Shown: one piece after another, positions 9,377-18,013 of the stretch
Numbering within the stretch: the first letter of the stretch is position 1
Layout: every line of letters starts with the position of its first letter
NCBI RefSeq assembly: GCF_014650435.1
Contig: NZ_BMUY01000002.1
Coordinates: 739,951-803,950, forward strand
Source: Streptomyces tendae
Lineage (GTDB): Bacteria > Actinomycetota > Actinomycetes > Streptomycetales > Streptomycetaceae
Reading direction: 5' to 3'
Length of the DNA stretch: 64,000 nt
The notes under the pieces: model-generated
What the model saw: only the letters and a program-made list of their open reading frames with translations
Databases searched by the model: none
What the model was told of the DNA's origin: nothing
Translations under genes and position numbers: made by a program

Positions 9377-9961
9377 TCAGCGCACGTAGTTCTTGAGGAT
9401 CTCCGTGTCGAGTTCGATGCCGATCGGGGCCGGGAGGACCGCTGTCTCGCCGAAATCCGTGAGGCGGATGTCGCGATAGCCACCGACTCGCCGGTTCGGG
9501 CGGCTGTGGACCGTGACCGTGCAGGTGTCCCGGTCGATCAGCAGGTACACCGGAATCCCCGCCTGCCCGTACGCGGCAGGCTTCTCGTGCCGGTCACGCC
9601 GGTCCGTGTCCGAGTCGTACGACGTGACCTCGACGACCATGAGGGCTCCGTCCGGTTCGGCCCATTCGCCGTGTCCCGCGAAGTGGGCCTCGGGAGCGAG
9701 CACGGCGTCCGGCCGCGCCCTGCTTTGCCGGTACGCGTCGACCCGTAGCCCCTGTGTCTGGTACAGGTCAAGGTCCGGCCGCGCCTGCATACAACGTTTG
9801 GCCAGCCAGGACACGATGCTGTTGTGGTCCCCGTCCGTCACCGGCTTGACCTCGATCCGTCCGTCAATGAACTCCAACGTGACGGTCTCGGGAGCGGCGG
9901 AAGCGATCGTTTCGAACTCGTCCACCGACATCTGAGACGTGTGCTCGGCCATAACCGTCAT
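9377..9961 (-). CDS. Uma2-family (PD-(D/E)XK nuclease fold) protein
   Basis: 194 residues. The restriction-endonuclease-like core is visible: RARPD (D85), VVEVTSYDSD (E111) and the K127 of DRHEKPAAYGQAGIPVYLLID. Uma2/DUF820 proteins are abundant in actinobacteria and cyanobacteria; the biological substrate is unknown. The ATG at 9961 is chosen because GGAAGGAGGTGC, an almost perfect ribosome site, precedes it by 6 nt. Monocistronic and convergent with purL. Confidence 0.88.
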   Translation of the reverse strand: MTVMAEHTSQMSVDEFETIASAAPETVTLEFIDGRIEVKPVTDGDHNSIVSWLAKRCMQARPDLDLYQTQGLRVDAYRQSRARPDAVLAPEAHFAGHGEWAEPDGALMVVEVTSYDSDTDRRDRHEKPAAYGQAGIPVYLLIDRDTCTVTVHSRPNRRVGGYRDIRLTDFGETAVLPAPIGIELDTEILKNYVR

Positions 9962-10061
9962 GTTGCACCTCCTTCCAGGCGCGGACCAGTGTTTCCAGGG
10001 CCGCGGTCCTCCCGGGCCGCCTTTCGCGACCAGACACACGTGCGAGTGACGCTTGCGCGGG

Positions 10062-10079
10062 ATTACGTAGCTACGTAAT
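10062..10079. promoter_or_regulatory. 18-bp perfect palindrome, candidate autoregulatory operator
   Basis: ATTACGTAGCTACGTAAT is a perfect inverted repeat ending 9 nt before the GTG of the ArsR-like gene. TACGTAAT overlaps the expected -10 position if the transcript begins at or near the start codon, so a bound repressor would block transcription. Confidence 0.65.
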
Positions 10080-10088
10080 GTCGTACTC

Positions 10089-10592
10089 GTGGAGCAACTG
10101 GAACAACGCGTGGCCGACATCGAGCGGCGCCTCGCCGCCCTGGAAGCCGCTGACCGGCCGGCCTCCGGTCCCAGGGAGGGTGACCTCTGGGCCCTCGAAG
10201 GCCTGAAGGCGCAGCTCGCCGAGCTGGGGGCCGCGGCGGGAGGTGTCCTCTTCACCGGCTCGGTGCGCCTGCCGGCCGGGGAGCAGTACGTCTGGCAGCA
10301 CGGCGCGCTGACCGAAGGGCTGCTGGACGCCGACTGGGCCGAGTCCGCCGAGGTGTTCGCCGCGCTGGGGCATCCCGTGCGGCTGCGGCTGCTGAGGGAG
10401 GTGCTCGGGGGGCGACGCACCGCCGCCGAGCTGGCGGAGCTGGACGGGATGGGCACGACCGGCCAGATCTACCACCACCTGCGCCAGCTCACCGGCGCCG
10501 GCTGGCTGCACACCACCGGCCGGGGCCGCCACGAGGTGCCGCCGGGGCGGGTCGTACCGCTGCTGGTGGCGCTGTCGACCGCGCGGAACTGA
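10089..10592 (+). CDS. ArsR-like winged-helix transcriptional regulator
   Basis: 167 residues. The N-terminus (MEQLEQRVADIERRLAALEA) is a short coiled coil. The C-terminal half is a winged helix: VFAALGHPVRLRLLREVLGG, then TAAELAELDGMGTTGQIYHHLRQLTGAGWL. There is no cysteine metal site of the classical ArsR kind, so the ligand is unknown. GTG start with no ribosome-binding site and an 18-bp palindrome ending 9 nt upstream, suggesting a leaderless, self-repressed gene. It is followed by the M23 gene on the same strand. Confidence 0.85.
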   Translation: MEQLEQRVADIERRLAALEAADRPASGPREGDLWALEGLKAQLAELGAAAGGVLFTGSVRLPAGEQYVWQHGALTEGLLDADWAESAEVFAALGHPVRLRLLREVLGGRRTAAELAELDGMGTTGQIYHHLRQLTGAGWLHTTGRGRHEVPPGRVVPLLVALSTARN

Positions 10593-10606
10593 AGGGGAGC
10601 GCCAAG

Positions 10607-10660
10607 ACAGTCAGGTCCGCCAGGACAGTCAGGTCCGCCAGGACAGTCAGGCATGTCAGG
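10607..10660. repeat. Three tandem 18-bp units
   Basis: GACAGTCAGGTCCGCCAG occurs twice exactly (10607-10624, 10625-10642), and a third unit (10643-10660) keeps its first ten and last four bases. The array fills the gap between the ArsR-like gene and the M23 gene. Confidence 0.85.
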
Positions 10661-10692
10661 ACCGTCACGTCCGGCACAAGCAAGGGGGAACG

Positions 10693-11538
10693 ATGTCCGT
10701 ACCGTCCGCACGCAAGCTCGCCATGATCGCCTTCCGGGTGCTGCAGCTCGCCTTCCTGGCCCTGGTGGTCGTCGGCGTCCTCTTCGACCCGGGGTATCCG
10801 TGGTGGAGCGTCTTCCTGCCGCTGGTCCTCGCCTACGCCCTGATCACCGTGGTCAACCGGTGGAACGGCGGAGCCCCGGACGCGCCCGGCAGGTCCCGCG
10901 AGCCCGTCGAGGTCGCCCCGCCCGTCACCGGCCGCTGGTCCGCGCTGAACAGCCCGGCCGACCGCACCCCGAGCCACGGCGTCCACGCCTACGGGCAGAC
11001 CTTCGCCATCGACCTCGTCGCCGAGCCGGAGCCCGGCGCCCGCCCCGGCTTCCGAGCCCTGTGGCCGCTCGCCCGGCGCAGCCGCGACTTCCCGGCGTTC
11101 GGCGCCCCGCTCCTCGCGGTGGCCGACGGCACGGTCGTACGCGCCGACGACGGCCAGCGCGACCACCTGAGCCGCACGTCGCTGCCCGCACTGCTGTACC
11201 TGATGCTGGTCGAGGGCTCGGTACGCGAGCTGGCCGGCGCCCGCCGCATCGTCGGCAACCACCTCGTCCTCGACCTCGGCGACGGCGTTCACGCCCTGTA
11301 CGCCCACGTGCAGCGGGGCTCCTTCACCGTGCGCGAGGGCGACCGGGTCCGCGCCGGCCAGGTGCTCGCCCGCTGCGGCAACACCGGCAACTCCACCGAG
11401 CCGCACGTCCACTTCCAGCTGATGGACGGCCCCGACCCGGACAGTGCGCGGGGCGTCCCCTTCACCTGGACCGGCATCGGCGTCCCGCGCAACGGCGAGA
11501 TCTTCGAGACGCCCTCGTCGGCCATCTCGCCCGCATAG
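10693..11538 (+). CDS. Membrane-anchored M23 (LytM-type) peptidase
   Basis: 281 residues. Two hydrophobic segments near the N-terminus (about 11-31 and 36-54) anchor the protein. The peptidase domain carries HGVHAYGQTFAIDLV (first His and Asp of the zinc site), HALYAHVQRGSF and TEPHVHFQLMD (HxH). M23 enzymes cut peptidoglycan cross-links, and all zinc ligands appear present. ATG start preceded by AAGGGGGAACG. The ArsR-like gene ends 100 bp upstream and could regulate it. Confidence 0.9.
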   Translation: MSVPSARKLAMIAFRVLQLAFLALVVVGVLFDPGYPWWSVFLPLVLAYALITVVNRWNGGAPDAPGRSREPVEVAPPVTGRWSALNSPADRTPSHGVHAYGQTFAIDLVAEPEPGARPGFRALWPLARRSRDFPAFGAPLLAVADGTVVRADDGQRDHLSRTSLPALLYLMLVEGSVRELAGARRIVGNHLVLDLGDGVHALYAHVQRGSFTVREGDRVRAGQVLARCGNTGNSTEPHVHFQLMDGPDPDSARGVPFTWTGIGVPRNGEIFETPSSAISPA

Positions 11539-11547
11539 GCTCACCGC

Positions 11548-12345
11548 ATGCCTCCGGCCAGAAAACGCCCCCGCGCCTACGACCCCGCCCGCACCCGCGC
11601 CGCCGTTCTCGCCCAGTTCGGCAACGTGCGGGCGGCCGTCCGCGGCCTGAGCTCCGAGCAGCTCGCCCTGCCCACCCGGCTCGGGGAGTGGAGCGTGCGG
11701 GAGCTGGTCGCGCACGTCGGGAGGGCGCTGACCGCCGTGGACCGGCTGCTGGGGGAGCCCGAGCCACTGCGGCAGGACGGCCGGCTGCTCGACTGGCCGT
11801 TCGCCATCGCGGCCGACGCGGACGCCATCGCCGGGACGGCCCGGCGGCTCGCCGCCGAGCACCCCGACCTCGACGCCCACCTCGCCGAGGCGGAGCGGCG
11901 CTTCACCGAGCGGCTCGACACCCACCCCGGGAGCAGGCTGCTCCCCACCAGCGCGGGGGCCCTGCCGCTGGCCGACTACGTCGTCACCCGGACCGTCGAG
12001 CTGGTCGTGCACACCGACGACCTGAACGCCGCGGTGCCCGGCCTCGACGTCCCGTACGACCGGCAGGCACTCGCCGCCGCGACCCGGCTGCTGGCCGACG
12101 CGCTCGCCGCGAAGGCACCGGGCGGCTCGACGGAGGTAAGGATCCCGCCGTACGCGGTCGTGCAGTGCGTGGAGGGTCCCCGGCACACCCGTGGCACCCC
12201 GCCCAACGTCGTCGAGACCGAACCGCTGACCTGGGTCCGGCTCGCCACCGGGCGGCTGACCTGGAAGGACGCCCTGCACGCGGCGAAGGTGAGGGCGAGC
12301 GGGGAACGGGCGGACCTCGGAGCGCTGCTGCCGCTGCTGAGCTGA
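11548..12345 (+). CDS. Mycothiol-dependent maleylpyruvate isomerase family protein
   Basis: 265 residues of the DinB/MDMPI type. The N-terminal four-helix domain shows GEWSVRELVAHVGRAL and, later, RTVELVVHTDDL, which supply the usual His/Glu/His metal ligands. The C-terminal part (about 185-265) resembles the sterol-carrier-like domain common in this family. Such proteins use mycothiol, the actinobacterial thiol; the substrate here is unknown. It begins 9 bp after the M23 gene, so the two are probably cotranscribed. Confidence 0.85.
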   Translation: MPPARKRPRAYDPARTRAAVLAQFGNVRAAVRGLSSEQLALPTRLGEWSVRELVAHVGRALTAVDRLLGEPEPLRQDGRLLDWPFAIAADADAIAGTARRLAAEHPDLDAHLAEAERRFTERLDTHPGSRLLPTSAGALPLADYVVTRTVELVVHTDDLNAAVPGLDVPYDRQALAAATRLLADALAAKAPGGSTEVRIPPYAVVQCVEGPRHTRGTPPNVVETEPLTWVRLATGRLTWKDALHAAKVRASGERADLGALLPLLS

Positions 12346-12405
12346 GGGCGGCGCCGCAGGGGGAGCGGACGGGAACCGGATCTTCCCCGGCTCCGTCGAA
12401 TCGGC

Positions 12406-13275
12406 ATGTACAGGCAGAGCAGGAAGACAGGGAAGAGCACGAAGACCGGGAAGATCAGGAAGAGCGGTCGGAAGCAGCGGTCCAGCGTGACCCTGACCGT
12501 GGCGGCCGTCGCCGCGCTGGCCCCGCTCGCCGCGGCCTGCGGCAGCGAGAAGGCCGACGGCGGCGGCAGCGGTTCCGCGGCTGCGGCCGGAGAGCCCATC
12601 ACCGGCGTCCGGTGGAGCATCGACAGCGTCACCGTCGACGGCACCACCCACCGCGCGCCGGACGAGGCACACGTACGGATCGACGACGGCGGCGAGGCCG
12701 CGGGCAGCACCGGCTGCAACAGCTTCAGCGCCCGAGCCGACGTCGAAGGCGCGGGCGACGACCGGCGCGTCCGGCTCAGCGACGCCATGTTCACCGAGAA
12801 GGCATGCGCCAAGACCCCCGCCGGCTTCGAGAAGTCCCTCGGCCGCGCCCTCACCACCGGCTCGCTCACCACGGAGAACGAGGGCGAGCGGCTCACCCTC
12901 ACCACCGCCGACGGCGACACCGTCCGGCTCAGCAGGTCCGAGGACGCGTCCCTGTACGGCACGAAGTGGCTCGTGGACGCCCCGGGCCAGAAGGCCGGCA
13001 AGGGCCGCGCCCACCTCACCTTCGACCGGGACGCGAAGACCGTCTCCGGGCGGCTGCCCTGCAACCGCGTCAACGCCGGGGCCACCGTCAGCGACGGGCG
13101 TATCACCCTCGGCGCCCCGTCCACCACCCGAATGATGTGCGAAGGCTCACTCATGGACGCCGAGAAGCGGCTGCTGGGCCTCTTCGACGGCCAGGTCCAG
13201 TATCGGATCGATCATGAAACCATCACGCTGACCAGCGAAGACGGCGCCACGGTCCGGGCCGTCGCGGAGCAGTGA
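12406..13275 (+). CDS. META-domain lipoprotein
   Basis: 289 residues. An unusually long, Lys/Arg-rich n-region (KTGKSTKTGKIRKSGRKQR) precedes a hydrophobic stretch and a lipobox LAAAC with C45 as the lipidated residue. The mature protein holds two META (HslJ-like) repeats, starting ITGVRWSIDSV and SLYGTKWLVDA, each with a Cys pair (STGCN...KAC, LPCNR...MMC). HslJ proteins are linked to stress tolerance in other bacteria; the role here is unknown. Confidence 0.88.
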   Translation: MYRQSRKTGKSTKTGKIRKSGRKQRSSVTLTVAAVAALAPLAAACGSEKADGGGSGSAAAAGEPITGVRWSIDSVTVDGTTHRAPDEAHVRIDDGGEAAGSTGCNSFSARADVEGAGDDRRVRLSDAMFTEKACAKTPAGFEKSLGRALTTGSLTTENEGERLTLTTADGDTVRLSRSEDASLYGTKWLVDAPGQKAGKGRAHLTFDRDAKTVSGRLPCNRVNAGATVSDGRITLGAPSTTRMMCEGSLMDAEKRLLGLFDGQVQYRIDHETITLTSEDGATVRAVAEQ

Positions 13276-13300
13276 TCCACGAGTGAGCCGCCATCCCCAA

Positions 13301-13330
13301 TTCGGACCAGTGGTCGATCTCGCCTACACT
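13301..13330 (+). promoter_or_regulatory. Candidate purF promoter, leaderless
   Basis: TTCGGA at 13301-13306 and TACACT at 13325-13330 are separated by 18 bp. TACACT ends 7 nt before the purF GTG at 13338, placing the transcription start on or next to the start codon. No Shine-Dalgarno sequence is present. Confidence 0.5.
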
Positions 13331-13337
13331 CGATGGC

Positions 13338-14864
13338 GTGCCACGTGGTGACGGTCGACTCAATCACGATCTGCTTCCCGGCGAGAAGGGCCCCCAGGAC
13401 GCTTGCGGCGTCTTCGGTGTCTGGGCTCCGGGCGAAGAGGTCGCAAAGCTCACTTACTTCGGGCTGTACGCCCTCCAGCATCGGGGCCAGGAATCCGCGG
13501 GAATCGCGGTCAGCAACGGCTCCCAGATCCTCGTCTTCAAGGACATGGGCCTGGTGTCCCAGGTCTTCGACGAGACCTCGCTCGGTTCGCTCCAGGGTCA
13601 CATCGCGGTCGGTCACGCCCGCTACTCGACCACCGGTGCCTCCGTGTGGGAGAACGCCCAGCCGACGTTCCGTGCCACCGCGCAGGGATCCATCGCGCTC
13701 GGGCACAACGGCAACCTGGTCAACACCGCCCAGCTCGCGGAGCTGGTCGCCGACCTGCCCAAGCAGGACGGCCGCTCCACCCGCGTCGCGGCGACCAACG
13801 ACACGGACCTGATCACGGCCCTGCTCGCGGGTCAGGTCGACGAGGACGGCAAGCCGCTGACCGTCGAGGAGGCGGCCGGCCAGGTGCTGCCCCAGGTGCG
13901 CGGTGCCTTCTCCCTCGTCTTCATGGACGAGCACACCCTCTACGCGGCCCGCGACCCGCAGGGCATCCGCCCGCTGGTGCTCGGCCGCCTCGAGCGCGGC
14001 TGGGTGGTCGCCTCCGAGTCCGCCGCCCTCGACATCTGCGGTGCGAGCTTCGTCCGGGAGATAGAGCCCGGCGAGTTCGTCGCCATCGACGAGAACGGCC
14101 TGCGAACGTCGCGATTCGCGGAAGCGAAGCCCAAGGGCTGCGTCTTCGAATACGTGTACCTGGCCCGCCCGGACACCGACATCGCCGGCCGCAACGTCTA
14201 CCTCTCGCGCGTCGAGATGGGCCGCAGGCTGGCGAAGGAGGCCCCCGCGGAGGCCGATCTCGTCATAGCGACCCCGGAATCCGGCACCCCCGCCGCGATC
14301 GGGTACGCCGAAGCCTCCGGCATCCCCTTCGGTAACGGACTGGTCAAGAACGCCTATGTGGGCCGGACCTTCATCCAGCCCTCACAGACCATCCGCCAGC
14401 TCGGCATCCGCCTGAAGCTGAATCCCCTGAAGGAAGTCATCAAGGGCAAGCGGCTGGTGGTCGTCGACGACTCCATCGTCCGCGGCAACACCCAGCGGGC
14501 CCTGGTCCGCATGCTCCGCGAGGCGGGCGCCGCCGAGATCCACATCCGGATCTCGTCCCCGCCCGTGAAGTGGCCCTGCTTCTTCGGCATCGACTTCGCC
14601 ACCCGCGCCGAGCTGATCGCCAACGGCATGAGCGTCGAGGAGATCGGCACCTCGATGGGCGCCGACTCGCTGGCGTACATCTCCATCGACGGCATGATCG
14701 AGGCGACCACCATCGCCAAGCCCAACCTGTGCCGTGCCTGCTTCGACGGCGAGTACCCGATGGAGCTCCCCGACCCCGAGCTGCTCGGCAAGCAGCTCCT
14801 GGAGACCGAGCTGGCCGCCGGGCCCGCCGGTACGGCCGCCGCCGACGCCATCCGTCGCCCGTAG
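13338..14864 (+). CDS. purF: Amidophosphoribosyltransferase
   Basis: 508 residues; commits PRPP and glutamine to phosphoribosylamine, the first purine step. A 22-residue propeptide is removed before nucleophile C23 (DACGVFG), as in the Bacillus-type enzyme. Class II glutaminase motifs HRGQESAGIAV, ARYSTTGAS and LGHNGNLVN are followed by the PRPP site VVVDDSIVRGNT. Cysteines in GCVFEYVYLARPD, WPCFFGIDF and NLCRACFDG fit the [4Fe-4S] cluster. GTG start with no ribosome-binding site. Confidence 0.97.
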   Translation: MPRGDGRLNHDLLPGEKGPQDACGVFGVWAPGEEVAKLTYFGLYALQHRGQESAGIAVSNGSQILVFKDMGLVSQVFDETSLGSLQGHIAVGHARYSTTGASVWENAQPTFRATAQGSIALGHNGNLVNTAQLAELVADLPKQDGRSTRVAATNDTDLITALLAGQVDEDGKPLTVEEAAGQVLPQVRGAFSLVFMDEHTLYAARDPQGIRPLVLGRLERGWVVASESAALDICGASFVREIEPGEFVAIDENGLRTSRFAEAKPKGCVFEYVYLARPDTDIAGRNVYLSRVEMGRRLAKEAPAEADLVIATPESGTPAAIGYAEASGIPFGNGLVKNAYVGRTFIQPSQTIRQLGIRLKLNPLKEVIKGKRLVVVDDSIVRGNTQRALVRMLREAGAAEIHIRISSPPVKWPCFFGIDFATRAELIANGMSVEEIGTSMGADSLAYISIDGMIEATTIAKPNLCRACFDGEYPMELPDPELLGKQLLETELAAGPAGTAAADAIRRP

Positions 14865-14939
14865 CCGTCCGCTTGCCCGCTTCCCGGTTTCCCGGTTTCC
14901 CCGGCCTCCCTGCCGAACGACACGAAGGTTCTCATCGTC

Positions 14940-16007
14940 ATGCCTGACACAACTGGTGCCAGCTACGCAGCCGCCGGCGTCGACATCGAGGCGGGCGACC
15001 GCGCCGTCGAGCTCATGAAGGAATGGGTCAAGAAGACGCGGCGCCCCGAGGTCCTCGGCGGCCTCGGCGGCTTCGCCGGCCTCTTCGACGCCTCCGCCCT
15101 CAAGAACTACGAGCGCCCGCTGCTCGCCTCCGCCACCGACGGCGTCGGCACCAAGGTCGACATCGCCCGGCAGCTCGGCGTCTACGACACCATCGGCCAC
15201 GACCTGGTCGCCATGGTCATGGACGACATCGTGGTGTGCGGCGCCGAGCCACTGTTCATGACCGACTACATCTGCGTCGGCAAGGTCCACCCCGAGCGTG
15301 TCGCCGCGATCGTCAAGGGCATCGCCGAGGGCTGTGTGCTGGCTGGATGCGCCCTGGTGGGCGGCGAGACGGCCGAGCACCCCGGCCTGCTGGGCGCGGA
15401 CGACTTCGACGTCGCCGGCGCCGGTACGGGCGTCGTGGAGGCCGACCGGCTGCTCGGCCCGGAGCGCATCCGTACGGGTGACGCGGTGATCGCCATGGCA
15501 TCCTCCGGACTTCACTCGAACGGGTACTCGCTGGTCCGCCACGTCCTGCTGAACGAGGGCGGCCTGGCGCTCGACGCCCACCTGGACGGTCTCGGCCGCA
15601 CCCTCGGCGAGGAGCTGCTGGAGCCGACCAAGATCTACTCCCTGGACTGCCTGGCCCTCATGCGCACCGCCGAGGTCCACGCCTTCAGCCACGTCACCGG
15701 TGGCGGTCTCGCGGCCAACCTGGCCCGCGTGATCCCCGACGGCCTGCACGCCGTGGTCGACCGCTCCACCTGGGCCCCGGGCGCGATCTTCGACCTCGTC
15801 GGCCGGACCGGCCGGGTGGAGCGCCTGGAGCTGGAGAAGACCCTGAACATGGGCGTGGGCATGATCGCGATCGTGCCCGAGGAGTCGACGGACGTGGCCC
15901 TGACGACCCTCGCCGACCGCGGCGTGGACGCCTGGGTGGCCGGCGAGATCACCGACCGCGGCGAGCACGGGACGGGCGCGGCGCTCGTGGGCGACTACGC
16001 CGTCTGA
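14940..16007 (+). CDS. purM: Phosphoribosylformylglycinamidine cyclo-ligase (AIR synthase)
   Basis: 355 residues; closes FGAM to AIR with ATP. Typical AIRS segments are GGFAGLFDASALKNYERPLLASATDGVGTK (shown in part), MVMDDIVVCGAEPLFMTDY, ALVGGETAEHPG and HVTGGGLAANLARVIP. It starts 75 bp after purF with GAAGG upstream, so purF and purM are probably one transcript, ended by the hairpin at 16056. Confidence 0.97.
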   Translation: MPDTTGASYAAAGVDIEAGDRAVELMKEWVKKTRRPEVLGGLGGFAGLFDASALKNYERPLLASATDGVGTKVDIARQLGVYDTIGHDLVAMVMDDIVVCGAEPLFMTDYICVGKVHPERVAAIVKGIAEGCVLAGCALVGGETAEHPGLLGADDFDVAGAGTGVVEADRLLGPERIRTGDAVIAMASSGLHSNGYSLVRHVLLNEGGLALDAHLDGLGRTLGEELLEPTKIYSLDCLALMRTAEVHAFSHVTGGGLAANLARVIPDGLHAVVDRSTWAPGAIFDLVGRTGRVERLELEKTLNMGVGMIAIVPEESTDVALTTLADRGVDAWVAGEITDRGEHGTGAALVGDYAV

Positions 16008-16055
16008 GCTGCCGCGGATGCCGCAGGTGACGCGGGTGACTTGGGTAGCACAGAA

Positions 16056-16085
16056 CCCGGTCGGTGACAGAGGTCACCGACCGGG
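16056..16085. terminator. Bidirectional terminator between purM and the DUF3073 gene
   Basis: Perfect 13-bp stem CCCGGTCGGTGAC / GTCACCGACCGGG with an AGAG tetraloop between convergent genes. Confidence 0.85.
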
Positions 16086-16103
16086 AAGGTGTTCAGTGCA
16101 AGG

Positions 16104-16358
16104 TCAAGCGCCGCGTCGCTGTGCGGACGGGGACTGGCCGTCCTCGTCCTCGTCGTCGTCCTCATAGAGGTCGGCGTAACGTGCGTACACGTCGTCGTCC
16201 TGCTCATCGTCCTCGAATTGCTCGCCGTTCGGCGGTTGTGCATTCGACGGCGATGCGCCCAGCTCCTCGGCCAGGCGGGAGAGATCAGTCCCACCGCTGT
16301 TGTACTTCAGCTGGCGGGCGACCTTCGTCTGCTTGGCCTTGGCCCGGCCGCGCCCCAT
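16104..16358 (-). CDS. DUF3073 family protein
   Basis: 84 residues: a basic, conserved N-terminal half (MGRGRAKAKQTKVARQLKYN) and a very acidic tail (EDDEQDDDVY...YEDDDEDEDG). This is the actinobacterial DUF3073 family, whose conserved place beside purM is typical. The charge split suggests nucleic-acid or ribosome contact, which is inference. No enzyme motif. Confidence 0.9.
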   Translation of the reverse strand: MGRGRAKAKQTKVARQLKYNSGGTDLSRLAEELGASPSNAQPPNGEQFEDDEQDDDVYARYADLYEDDDEDEDGQSPSAQRRGA

Positions 16359-16679
16359 GGCTCGACCCCCTCAACGACGGGGCTCGACGGCCCCAGAGTC
16401 TTGACACGCGTTCATGGTCCGGAACGGGCTCTCCGCAGAGAGACCGGTCCGTAGGGCTTCCACGGTACCTGAGCCCACGCCCATACGGTACGTCGCCCGC
16501 AGCACGTGGCCCTGCACAGGACCGTCGAGGCGCCCCGTCCTCGCTGGTCAAAGGCGATTTTAACCACCTTTCGACGGTCGACCCGCCGGGATAAGTGAGA
16601 GTTCTCTCCAACTGCCCCCCGACGGGTACCCGTCAAACCTGCGGGAGTCCTTCCGGGCCACCCCCGTACGGCCGCCGGA

Positions 16680-17774
16680 TCAGCGGCGGGTACGGGCCTC
16701 CGCCATCCGCTGCTCGGCGATCCGGTCGGCCGCTGCGGCCGGCGGAATACCGTCCTCCTTCGCACGTGCGAATATGGCCAGCGTGGTGTCGTAGATCTTC
16801 GCGGCCTTCGCCTTGCACCGGTCGAAGTCGAAGCCGTGCAGCTCGTCGGCGACCTGGATGACACCGCCTGCGTTCACCACGTAGTCCGGCGCGTAGAGGA
16901 TCCCGCGGTCGGCGAGGTCCTTCTCCACACCCGGGTGGGCGAGCTGGTTGTTGGCCGCGCCGCACACCACCTTCGCGGTCAGCACCGGCACGGTGTCGTC
17001 GTTCAGCGCGCCGCCGAGTGCGCAGGGCGCGTAGATGTCCAGGTTCTCCACCCGGATCAGCGCGTCGGTGTCGGCGACGGCGACCACCGACGGGTGCCGC
17101 TCCGTGATCCCGCGCACCACGTCCTTGCGCACGTCCGTGACGACGACGTGGGCGCCCTCCGCGAGCAGGTGCTCGACCAGGTGGTGGCCGACCTTGCCGA
17201 CGCCCGCGATGCCGATGGTGCGGTCGCGCAGCGTCGGGTCGCCCCACAGGTGCTGGGCGGCGGCCCGCATGCCCTGGTAGACGCCGAAGGAGGTGAGCAC
17301 GGAGGAGTCGCCCGCGCCGCCGTTCTCCGGGGAGCGTCCGGTCGTCCAGCGGCACTCGCGGGCCACGACGTCCATGTCGGCGACGTAGGTGCCGACGTCG
17401 CACGCGGTGACGTAGCGGCCGCCGAGCGAGGCGACGAACCGGCCGTAGGCCAGGAGCAGTTCCTCGCTCTTGATCTGCTCCGGGTCACCGATGATCACGG
17501 CCTTGCCGCCGCCGTGGTCGAGACCGGCCATGGCGTTCTTGTACGACATCCCGCGCGCGAGGTTCAGCGCGTCGGTGACGGCCTCCGCCTCGTTCGCGTA
17601 CGGGTAGAAGCGGGTGCCGCCGAGCGCGGGGCCCAAGGCGGTGGAGTGGATGGCGATGACGGCCTTGAGACCGCTGGCACGGTCCTGGCAGAGCACGACT
17701 TGCTCATGACCCCCCTGGTCCGAATGGAACAGGGTGTGCAGTACATCAGCAGGTGCGCCGTTTACGTCGGTCAC
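16680..17774 (-). CDS. vdh: Valine/leucine dehydrogenase (Glu/Leu/Phe/Val dehydrogenase family)
   Basis: 364 residues; reversibly deaminates branched-chain amino acids with NAD, supplying branched starters for fatty acids and polyketides in Streptomyces. The substrate domain has the two catalytic lysines K79 ([10 protein letters not shown]) and K91 ([11 protein letters not shown]). The NAD-binding motif [12 protein letters not shown] is near residue 185. The GTG start has AGGAG 9 nt upstream. Distinction of valine from leucine preference is by genome context. Confidence 0.93.
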   Translation of the reverse strand: MTDVNGAPADVLHTLFHSDQGGHEQVVLCQDRASGLKAVIAIHSTALGPALGGTRFYPYANEAEAVTDALNLARGMSYKNAMAGLDHGGGKAVIIGDPEQIKSEELLLAYGRFVASLGGRYVTACDVGTYVADMDVVARECRWTTGRSPENGGAGDSSVLTSFGVYQGMRAAAQHLWGDPTLRDRTIGIAGVGKVGHHLVEHLLAEGAHVVVTDVRKDVVRGITERHPSVVAVADTDALIRVENLDIYAPCALGGALNDDTVPVLTAKVVCGAANNQLAHPGVEKDLADRGILYAPDYVVNAGGVIQVADELHGFDFDRCKAKAAKIYDTTLAIFARAKEDGIPPAAAADRIAEQRMAEARTRR

Positions 17775-18013
17775 GGTGGTGACTCCTGTGTAGGTGCGGC
17801 GATGGGTGGCAGGCCCCGTGAAGGTGGCGGGGACTGTGGCACGAGATTAGAGCCTGGGGGTACCGGCCCGCCGCACAGTGCTCAGGATCACCTCCGCACG
17901 GAGTACGGGCATGCGACGATTTGCAGAGGTTCTCGCGCGTTTGTGATCCGTTGCCTCAGGTTTCCGCAGGTTCTCGCAGGTTTTCGCGTCGGTGCGCGGG
18001 GGAGGGAGCAGGC

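Noticed and set aside
16595..17403. Open frames overlapping vdh in other phases
   Set aside because: Arg/Ala/Gly-rich shadows of the dehydrogenase gene.
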